Assembly (NCBI GenBank): GCA_030643245.1
Contig: DAOWME010000028.1
Location: 1 to 18,854 of the forward strand
Source: Deltaproteobacteria bacterium
GTDB taxonomy: Bacteria; Desulfobacterota; UBA8473
DNA length: 18,854 bases
Reading direction: 5' to 3'
Below are positions 6,862-13,294 of the stretch, piece by piece (position 1 is the stretch's first letter; each line of letters starts with the position of its first letter). Made by a program: the position numbers and the translations under genes. The notes beneath the pieces are model-generated. The model had not been told where the DNA came from and made no database searches. It saw only the letters and a list, made by a program, of their open reading frames with translations.

Positions 6862-8448
6862 ATGGACAACAAAGAACATTGGTTAAGGGAAGAAGAGAAG
6901 CTCCTTGCTCACAGGCGGGAAGCATACGATGTTGGCGGGCAAAAGCAGCTTGACAGGTTGGCCAAACAGGGGAAAAAACCGGTAAGGGATCTCATCGGTC
7001 AGTTGATTGATCCGGGGACAGAGTTCCTTGAGGTTGGATTAGATGCCGGTTTTGAGATCGGTTATCCGGAACAGCCCCACATTCCCGGTGGCGGTCTGGT
7101 TACGGGGGTAGGCAAAGTTCACGGCAAGGACTGCATGGTCTTTGGGAACGAAAGCCGGATGACGGCGGGGACCTATTATCCGATAACCCTGAAGAAACAT
7201 ATGCGTGCCCAAAAGATTGCTGAAGAGTGCGGCCTGACCTGTATATACATAGCAGATTCAGGAGGCATTTTCTTGCCCATGCAAGAGGAGTGCTTTGCAG
7301 ATGAGGGCATGTTTGGGTCCATGTTCTATAACATGTGCAATATGTCAGCCAAAGGAATCAAGCAATACACCTTGAGCACCGGTGGGAATACTGCAGGAGG
7401 GGCGTACATAGTTTATCTTGCCTGTGAATCGATAATGATCGAAAGGATGTCTTTCGCCTTTCTCGCAGGTCCGCCAATGGTCAAATCGGCTATAGGCGAA
7501 GATGTAAGTATGGAAGACCTCGGTGGCGCTGACGTCCATACGAGACATTCGGGCGGCTGTGACCACTTTGTGAGAAGCCAAGACAAAGGCATCGAAAAGC
7601 TCCGGGATTTGATCAAGTTCAATCCTCCCAAGAAGATATTCATTGATCGCAGGGAGACGAAAGAGCCCCGTGTTCCCTTGGAAAGGCTTTACGAAATATT
7701 GCCCAAGAACACATACGCGGTCATCAACGTCCGGGAGGTGATCAAGTGCATTGCTGACGACAGTTATTTTTCTGAATATAAGAAGGAGTATAAACCCGGA
7801 CGGGGCGACACCATCGTCTGCGGCAAGATGTGGCTCAAAGGTATCTCTGTGGGGGTAATAGCTTCCAATAGTATCGGGGTGATCTTTATCGAAGCAGCCA
7901 GAAAGGCTGCTGAATGGATGATTCGCTGTGCAAATGATAAGACGCCTCTCTTATTCATCCAGGGCGCACCGGGATACATGGTAGGCAAAGAGGAAGAATG
8001 GGGAGGGATCGGTAAGTACGGAGCCGATATGGTTCGGACATGCAGCACTGTTCAGGTGCCGAAGGTACAGTGGGTCATAGGGCCTGACCATGGGGCCGCA
8101 AATTATGGGATGTGCGGAAGGGCTTATAGGCCGAGGTTCTGTTTCCAGACCATGCGTGCGAGGACTTCTACAATGTCCGGCAGAACTGCGTCCTTTATTT
8201 TGACCAGCCTTGAAAGAAAGAAGGCAAAGGCAACGGGTAAAGAGATGAATGAAGAGGAGGTAGCGAGATTCGATAAGATGATGAGGGAGAAGTACGACAG
8301 TGAGGCCCACCCGTTTTTTACAGGGGCGCGGTTGTTTCACGATGGTGTTATCACCTTCAGAGAATCCCGTGACGTTCTTGCCAGGGCGTTTGAACTCGCC
8401 TTACACCAGTCCATTCCGGACTCTGTCTTTGGAAATGTAAAATTTTAG
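6862..8448 (+). CDS. Acyl-CoA carboxyltransferase (methylcrotonyl-CoA carboxylase beta-like)
   Basis: Biotin-dependent carboxyltransferase, 528 residues, cytoplasmic. It matches the MCC-beta/LiuB layout closely: YYPITLKKHMRAQKIAEECG, then IYIADSGGIFLP, first oxyanion loop GGNTAGGAY (174-182), FLAGPPMVKSAIGEDVSMED followed by LGGADVH, and in the C-terminal half APGYMVGKEEE and second oxyanion loop GAANYGMCGRAY (411-422). Known relatives carboxylate 3-methylcrotonyl-CoA or geranyl-CoA, or decarboxylate glutaconyl-CoA. The substrate is not readable here. No biotin carboxylase or biotin carrier gene lies in the window, so it must borrow them or work as a decarboxylase or transcarboxylase. The start is supported by AAAGGGAAAAG. 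The stop codon TAG (8446-8448) lies in the terminal repeat of element B, which thus supplies the gene's last bases. Confidence 0.9.
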   Translation: MDNKEHWLREEEKLLAHRREAYDVGGQKQLDRLAKQGKKPVRDLIGQLIDPGTEFLEVGLDAGFEIGYPEQPHIPGGGLVTGVGKVHGKDCMVFGNESRMTAGTYYPITLKKHMRAQKIAEECGLTCIYIADSGGIFLPMQEECFADEGMFGSMFYNMCNMSAKGIKQYTLSTGGNTAGGAYIVYLACESIMIERMSFAFLAGPPMVKSAIGEDVSMEDLGGADVHTRHSGGCDHFVRSQDKGIEKLRDLIKFNPPKKIFIDRRETKEPRVPLERLYEILPKNTYAVINVREVIKCIADDSYFSEYKKEYKPGRGDTIVCGKMWLKGISVGVIASNSIGVIFIEAARKAAEWMIRCANDKTPLLFIQGAPGYMVGKEEEWGGIGKYGADMVRTCSTVQVPKVQWVIGPDHGAANYGMCGRAYRPRFCFQTMRARTSTMSGRTASFILTSLERKKAKATGKEMNEEEVARFDKMMREKYDSEAHPFFTGARLFHDGVITFRESRDVLARAFELALHQSIPDSVFGNVKF

Positions 8449-8554
8449 ACCTGTGCAGTTACATAAACCTGGTGTCTTGAAAAGTCTCTGATGATTCAGT
8501 TAACATGATTCGGTTAAGCGGTAAACCTGCCCAACTGCACAGATTGAAAATTTT
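8439..8554 (+). mobile_element. Repeat element B, copy 1 (MITE-like)
   Basis: The outer ends are AAAATTTT on both sides (8439-8446 and 8547-8554). The inner inverted repeats are CTGTGCAGTT (8451-8460) and AACTGCACAG (8533-8542). The interior (CCTGGTG-CTTGAA--GTCTCTGATGA ... GCGGTAAACCTG) matches the reverse complement of 10562-10665. It has no coding capacity. It overlaps the stop codon of the carboxyltransferase and lies about 60 bases before the crotonase start. Confidence 0.7.
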
Positions 8555-8616
8555 AGGAAAGGGCGCCACCGATGCATAGGCCTTTGAAAAAATGGATATT
8601 AAGGAGGTAATTAAAG

Positions 8617-9405
8617 ATGTCAGATATCCTTTTAAGAGAAAAGAAAGACGGTATCCTTACCCTAACCCTCAATCGTCCCGAATCGATGAACTGCTTAAGT
8701 GTCGCCCTCCTTGATGACCTTAATGCCGCCATTAACGAGGCAAACTTTGACCCTGATCTCCGGGTAATAATCATCACCGGAGCAACAGGAGAGAAAAAAG
8801 CGGCGTTTTGTACCGGTGCCGACCTTGTGGAGAGAAGGACCATGTCTCCAGACGATGTGAAGAAGTTTATCCATACGATCAGTGCCACGTTTTCGGACGT
8901 TCAAAATGTGAAGGTGCCGGTTATAGCAGCCATTAACGGTTTTGCCTTTGGGGGAGGGTTAGAGTTGGCCTTGGCCTCCGATATCAGAGTGGCCTCTTCC
9001 AATGCCGTTATGGGATTAACGGAAACGAGTCTGGCCATCATCCCCGGGGCCGGCGGTACCCAGCGTTTGCCGAGGATAGTGGGCATGGCCAAGGCTAAAG
9101 AGCTTATCTACATGGCAAAGCGTATTACCGCAGATGAGGCTCTAGCCTGCGGTCTCGTAAGCCAGGTCGTTGCACCTGACACTTTGATGGAAACCTGCAT
9201 GAAGATAGCAAAGAAGATCGCTGAGAACGGCCCCATTGGTGTGCAACAGGCAAAGTTTGCTATCAATAGAGGGATGGAATGCAGCCTCGACATCGGCCTT
9301 GGAATTGAGGCGCGGGCATATGCGATAACAATCCCCACAGAAGATCGCGTTGAGGGACTTGAGGCGTTCAGAGAGAAAAGAAAACCGGACTATAAGGGCA
9401 GATAG
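8617..9405 (+). CDS. Enoyl-CoA hydratase, 3-methylglutaconyl-CoA hydratase-like
   Basis: Crotonase-fold hydratase of 262 residues. Both catalytic glutamates of true hydratases are present: Glu116 in GGGLELALASDI and Glu136 in MGLTETSLAIIPG. The oxyanion-hole segment is AAFCTGADL. The stretch GGGLELALASDIRVA through LAIIPGAGGTQRLPRIVGM resembles AUH/LiuC (3-methylglutaconyl-CoA hydratase) more than mitochondrial ECH, which has GGGCELAMMCDI at this place. That comparison is from memory. The start is clear: perfect AAGGAGGT at 8602-8609, seven bases before ATG. It sits between the carboxyltransferase and the lyase-like gene, 15 bases from the latter, which fits hydration of a carboxylated enoyl-CoA. 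Other enoyl-CoA substrates cannot be excluded. Confidence 0.92.
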   Translation: MSDILLREKKDGILTLTLNRPESMNCLSVALLDDLNAAINEANFDPDLRVIIITGATGEKKAAFCTGADLVERRTMSPDDVKKFIHTISATFSDVQNVKVPVIAAINGFAFGGGLELALASDIRVASSNAVMGLTETSLAIIPGAGGTQRLPRIVGMAKAKELIYMAKRITADEALACGLVSQVVAPDTLMETCMKIAKKIAENGPIGVQQAKFAINRGMECSLDIGLGIEARAYAITIPTEDRVEGLEAFREKRKPDYKGR

Positions 9406-9420
9406 AGGAGGAAAATAATC

Positions 9421-10545
9421 ATGGAGTTGAAATACCCCAGGAATGTGAGGCTTGGCGATATAACCATAAGAGATGGTTTACAGCATGAAGAGCACTTTAT
9501 ATCAACAGAAGCAAAACTCTTTTATCTGGAAGAGTTGATTCTGTGTGGCTTCAAGCGACTCGAAGTGACTAATTTTGGCAACCCCAAAGGGATGCCCCAG
9601 TTCAAAGATGCGGACGAGTTATTCAGACAGTTACGCAGCAGCAAGAAACTTACCGGGGCTGGTGTAAACTTGGGTGATGTAGAACTTACTGCGATCACCA
9701 TAAGGGAACGATCCATAGACAGGGCAATCGAGGCGAAGAAGGAGGGTCGAGGCCCTGACAGAATACTCATGATGGTATCTACAGATGAACAGCATCACTT
9801 TGCCAATTCCGGAACAACCCTGCCGGACTATTGGAAAGAGGCGGAACGGTGCATAAAGAAGGCCTCAGACGTAGGAATCAAGATGTGTGGTTGCGTAAGC
9901 ACCATCTGGGGAAGCCCCATTTCAGGACCTACTAACCCGGAAGATGCAGTAGAGTTTTCGAAAAGATGGCTGAACATAGGCGCCGCAGATATAGAGCACG
10001 CTGATCATGACGGTTCCGCCCCCCCTGACCAGGTCTATCGTTATTTCTCCATGGTGCTCGATGCTATGCCGGACACGGACCTTCACATAGCTCACTTTCA
10101 CGTGACACGGGGTTGGGGCAATGCCAACGTATTGGCCGCACTCCAGGCCGGCATAGACATATTCGAGGGCACGATCGGCGGTCTCGGAGGCCAGCCCTCC
10201 AACTTCATAGACGGGGTCCCTGTTTCCGGAACCGGGACCTATTATTACAGAGATCCCAATGTGGTAGGGCTGGTAACCCTCGAGGACATGGCGGTCATGA
10301 TGGATGAAATGGGCATCGACATCGGGATAGACGTAGATCGTCTCCTCGAATTGGGCACTATGATGGAGAAGACCGTTGGACGTCGTCTCCGTTCCGAAGC
10401 TATCCTGAACGGCAGAATTCCAAAGGAACCGAGAGAAGAGTACATGCGAAAAGGGCTGCCCAGGGCTAAGGAGAAGCTGGGCGAGAGACCTGGCCAAGTC
10501 TACCCTGACGGCTGGCCGGAGAAGGCACAGTATGGCGTGAAATAG
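9421..10545 (+). CDS. HMG-CoA lyase-like protein (DRE-TIM family) without the catalytic Cys
   Basis: TIM-barrel metallolyase homologue, 374 residues, longer than HMG-CoA lyase (about 300). The matching features are ITIRDGLQ with Arg17 and metal ligand Asp18, RLEVTNFGNPKGMPQ, the AHFHVT pair His225/His227 as metal ligands, and DIFEGTIGGLGGQP. HMG-CoA lyase has HCHDTYG and GLGGCP at the last two places. Here the Asp after the His pair is Val and the catalytic Cys is Gln258. An insertion (about residues 260-280, rich in Gly and Tyr) replaces the loop holding the third metal ligand Asn. The fold and metal site are therefore kept but HMG-CoA lyase chemistry is doubtful. A related aldol cleavage or condensation on another CoA ester is plausible. 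It forms an operon with the crotonase (15-base gap, ribosome site GAGGAGG). Confidence 0.85.
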   Translation: MELKYPRNVRLGDITIRDGLQHEEHFISTEAKLFYLEELILCGFKRLEVTNFGNPKGMPQFKDADELFRQLRSSKKLTGAGVNLGDVELTAITIRERSIDRAIEAKKEGRGPDRILMMVSTDEQHHFANSGTTLPDYWKEAERCIKKASDVGIKMCGCVSTIWGSPISGPTNPEDAVEFSKRWLNIGAADIEHADHDGSAPPDQVYRYFSMVLDAMPDTDLHIAHFHVTRGWGNANVLAALQAGIDIFEGTIGGLGGQPSNFIDGVPVSGTGTYYYRDPNVVGLVTLEDMAVMMDEMGIDIGIDVDRLLELGTMMEKTVGRRLRSEAILNGRIPKEPREEYMRKGLPRAKEKLGERPGQVYPDGWPEKAQYGVK

Positions 10546-10561
10546 CCGTATCCATCCGAAA

Positions 10562-10665
10562 ATATTTCGACCTGTGCAGTTGGTCAGGTTTACCGCCTGC
10601 CGTTCACTTATTCATCAGAGACACTTCAAGCCACCAGGGTTGAGTATATGCACAGGTCGAAATAT
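10562..10665 (-). mobile_element. Repeat element B, copy 2 (inverted)
   Basis: The ends are a perfect 17-base inverted repeat: ATATTTCGACCTGTGCA at 10562-10578 and its complement at 10649-10665. The interior is the reverse complement of copy 1 (8439-8554) with several substitutions and a small deletion. It lies in the gap between the lyase-like gene and the acyl-CoA dehydrogenase pair. The promoter called at 10667-10695 starts two bases outside it. Confidence 0.72.
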
Positions 10666-10666
10666 C

Positions 10667-10695
10667 TTGACATATAATACCCATTTGAATATAAG
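10667..10695 (+). promoter_or_regulatory. Near-consensus sigma-70 promoter for the dehydrogenase-Etf operon
   Basis: TTGACA at 10667-10672 is a perfect -35 box. TATAAG at 10690-10695 matches the -10 consensus at five of six positions, and the spacer is exactly 17 bases. Transcription would start near 10702, leaving a leader of about 95 bases before ATG 10799. It begins right at the outer edge of repeat element B. A TATAAT directly following TTGACA (10673-10678) has the wrong spacing and is ignored. Confidence 0.65.
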
Positions 10696-10798
10696 TAAGG
10701 GTTGTGGTTTATACTTAATTTCGTTATCTGTCCAAAAGATGATTAATATTACGCTTAATCTAAATTGAAAAAGGGTATGTTTGCCCGGAGGAGGGACG

Positions 10799-11986
10799 AT
10801 GGATTTTCAATTAACCCCGGAACAACAGGCATTGAAAAACGAGTTTGAGAAATTTTTTAGTGAGGAGATAAAGAACGCCCCCCCAAATTGGAGCGGAAAC
10901 CTTATGGCCTTGTTTGAGTCAGATGAAAACTGGGCCTATCATCGTTCCGTAGCGGATAAGTTGGGTGAGAAGGGATGGTTGTCACTGCCGTGGCCTAAAA
11001 AATACGGTGGGCAGGAACACAGCTACTTCGAGCAGCTCTTGTTTAACGAAGTGAGAGCCTATTACAGAGTGCCCGGTGTGGATATGTGGGGACCCCAGAT
11101 CGTTGCGCCGAGTATCCTGGAACACGGAAGTGAAGAGATCAAAAACACGTGGCTGCCCAGGATATCACGGGGAGAGATAAACTGGTGTCAGGGTTGGAGT
11201 GAACCGAATGCCGGATCAGACCTTGCTTCTCTCGCTACAAAGGCAGTGGAGAATGGCGACGACTATGTGCTCAATGGACAAAAGATATGGACAAGCGGGG
11301 CACACAGGGCTGACCATATGTTTCTCATGGCCCGCACAGACCCGGACGTTCCCAAACATAAAGGGATTACCTATTTCCTCACAGATATCGACAAACCAGG
11401 CATAACGATCCGCGAGTTATTGTTTATGCATAAGAAACGGGACTACAATGAGGTCTTCTTCGATAATTTCCGAATCCCAAAAAAGAACATAGTAGGAGAT
11501 ATAAATAAAGGCTGGTATGTTACCATGGCCGGCATAAATTTCGAACGTTCCATGATAGGATCGGTTTCAGAGCTTCAGGGTGAATTGGAGGAACTTGTGG
11601 AGCTTTGTAAGGGAACGGAGCGCAACGGCAAAACACTCGCTAAAGATCCCCTTGTTCGTCAGAAGTTGGCTCAACTCGCCATTGAACTTGAGGCAGCGAA
11701 GAACTGGGCCTATTACGTATCCCACCTTCAGAGTAAAGGGCAGAATGTCCCGGCAGAGTCTTCGGCTGCTAAGTGGTTCTCTTCCGAATTGACTGTTCGC
11801 TTTGCAAATACGGTTATCGAGATCATGGGTCTCTACGGAACCCTGAAAGAGGGGTCCAAATGGGCCATGCTCGATGGAAGATTTGAGGATATGTGCCAGA
11901 TTAGCCTTGGCATCACCATAGCCGGGGGGACTACCGAGACCATGAAAAATATCATCTCCTGGATGGGGTTGAAACTCCCCAGGTAG
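10799..11986 (+). CDS. Acyl-CoA dehydrogenase, catalytic subunit of a tandem pair
   Basis: FAD-dependent acyl-CoA dehydrogenase, 395 residues. A longer frame starts at TTG 10781, but GGAGGAGGG at 10788-10796 points to ATG 10799 (MDFQLTPEQQALKNEFEKFF). The middle domain shows WCQGWSEPNAGSDLASL and GQKIWTSGAHRAD, typical of the family. At the C-terminus, where MCAD/SCAD carry the catalytic Glu (EGT), this protein has Gly376 (AGGTTETM). However, it has Glu249 in NFERSMIGS, the alternative base position used by isovaleryl-CoA and long-chain dehydrogenases. It is therefore probably active. The next gene is a second dehydrogenase without either Glu, so the two likely form a heteromer, as in PimCD or the mycobacterial FadE pairs. 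Substrate unknown. Confidence 0.9.
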   Translation: MDFQLTPEQQALKNEFEKFFSEEIKNAPPNWSGNLMALFESDENWAYHRSVADKLGEKGWLSLPWPKKYGGQEHSYFEQLLFNEVRAYYRVPGVDMWGPQIVAPSILEHGSEEIKNTWLPRISRGEINWCQGWSEPNAGSDLASLATKAVENGDDYVLNGQKIWTSGAHRADHMFLMARTDPDVPKHKGITYFLTDIDKPGITIRELLFMHKKRDYNEVFFDNFRIPKKNIVGDINKGWYVTMAGINFERSMIGSVSELQGELEELVELCKGTERNGKTLAKDPLVRQKLAQLAIELEAAKNWAYYVSHLQSKGQNVPAESSAAKWFSSELTVRFANTVIEIMGLYGTLKEGSKWAMLDGRFEDMCQISLGITIAGGTTETMKNIISWMGLKLPR

Positions 11987-12018
11987 CTCATCTAGCCACG
12001 ATAGTCTGTAATAATTCT

Positions 12019-12100
12019 CCGCAAAAGGTCGGAAGGTCTGCAAAGTGCATTCCAAGTCAGAGTGTGTGGGTCTTTTTTTACACCTTTCGCTGCTTTGCGG
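12019..12100 (+). repeat. Weak inverted repeat between the two dehydrogenase genes
   Basis: In the 159-base gap, CCGCAAA (12019-12025) is complementary to TTTGCGG (12094-12100). Purine- and pyrimidine-rich stretches between them could add pairs. It may fold in the mRNA, but the stem is short and the loop large. Nothing else is seen in this gap. Confidence 0.3.
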
Positions 12101-12145
12101 TTAGATAAACGGTTACCATAATTTAATAATAAGACGGAGGAGATA

Positions 12146-13279
12146 ATGGATCTGAATTTTACTGAAACACAGGATATCGTGAGAACGACTGCCAGGGAAT
12201 TCATGGCAAGATACTACCCCAAAAGCCTTGTAAGAGAGTTGGAGGAAGAACCCATAGGGTTTAGGGAAGATATATGGAAAGAGGCGGCAAACCTCGGCTG
12301 GTTGGGATGGGTCATCCCTGAAGAATACGGCGGTGTTGGTGGTGACTTCTTGGAGCTTATCGTTCTTCTGGAAGAGATGGGCAAGGCATGCTTCATGCTT
12401 CCTTTCTTCTCTACAGTTATATGCTCTCTACCTATCCTGGCTGCCGGCACCAAAGAGCAGAAGGAGGAGCTGCTTCCCAAAATAGCACAAGGGGAGATGA
12501 TCTTCAGCCTGGCCTTTACAGAGCCCAGCGCTACTTATGAAGCAGCGGGGATCGAGACCAAGGCCGTTGCGGATGGCAACGATTATGTCATTAACGGCAC
12601 CAAACTGTTTATCCACGATGCCCAGGTAGCCCACTCGTTCTTATGTGCGGCCAGGACCGAGACCGACAAGGCCAACCCGGAGAATGGCATTACGCTTTTC
12701 GTAGTTGACGCCAAAAGCCCCGGCATAAAGATCACCCCTCTCGAGGCCATCGCGGATGACAAACAGACTGAGGTCATCTTCAAAGACGTAAAAGTATCGA
12801 AGGACGCCATGATTGGAGAAATAAATCAAGGCTTCCCCATAATAAAGAGGCTGCTGGAACAGGCTGCTGTGGCCAAATGTGCGGAAATGATGGGTGGCGC
12901 TGATTGGATGGTTGAAAACTGTGTCGCGTATGCCATCGAAAGGGTACAATACGGCAAACCCATCGGCAGCTATGGAATAATCCAGAGTTACCTCTCGGAG
13001 ATGTGGGCAGAGGTGGGAATTGCCAAAAGACTCATGTATTATGCCGCCTGGTTAGTCGCCCAGGGGGGACCGTGCGCCAAGGAAGTGGCCATGGCCAAGT
13101 CCTTGGCCAGCGAGGTATACCGAAGTCAGACACGTATGGGTGTCCAGATATTCGGCGGTATCGGAACCACGAGAGAACACGACATGGGTCTTTACTATCG
13201 CCGGGCAAGGCAGGCTGCTCTGCTTTTCGGCGATCCGATTTCCATGCGGGAAAGAGTAGCTCAAGAGATAGGTCTGTAA
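12146..13279 (+). CDS. Acyl-CoA dehydrogenase-like protein, probable non-catalytic partner subunit
   Basis: Acyl-CoA dehydrogenase fold, 377 residues. The start is preceded by GGAGGAG. N-terminal domain: FTETQDIVRTTAREFMARYY. Middle domain: FSLAFTEPSATYEAAGIETK and NGTKLFIHDAQVAH. C-terminal domain: ERVQYGKPIGSYGIIQSY and MGVQIFGGIGTTREHDMGLY. Neither known catalytic-base position carries Glu. The MCAD-type position (EGT in the family) is Phe361 in LLFGDPIS, and the IVD/LCAD-type position is Lys234 in IIKRLLEQ. Inactive partners of this sort occur in heteromeric dehydrogenases where one FAD site is formed between unlike subunits. It follows the catalytic subunit by 159 bases and precedes EtfD by 15, so co-transcription is likely. 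Confidence 0.87.
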   Translation: MDLNFTETQDIVRTTAREFMARYYPKSLVRELEEEPIGFREDIWKEAANLGWLGWVIPEEYGGVGGDFLELIVLLEEMGKACFMLPFFSTVICSLPILAAGTKEQKEELLPKIAQGEMIFSLAFTEPSATYEAAGIETKAVADGNDYVINGTKLFIHDAQVAHSFLCAARTETDKANPENGITLFVVDAKSPGIKITPLEAIADDKQTEVIFKDVKVSKDAMIGEINQGFPIIKRLLEQAAVAKCAEMMGGADWMVENCVAYAIERVQYGKPIGSYGIIQSYLSEMWAEVGIAKRLMYYAAWLVAQGGPCAKEVAMAKSLASEVYRSQTRMGVQIFGGIGTTREHDMGLYYRRARQAALLFGDPISMRERVAQEIGL

Positions 13280-13294
13280 CCTGAGGAGGATCTC

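Noticed and set aside
10667..10678. TTGACA directly followed by TATAAT as a promoter
   Set aside because: There is no spacer between the boxes; the functional pairing is with TATAAG 17 bases away.
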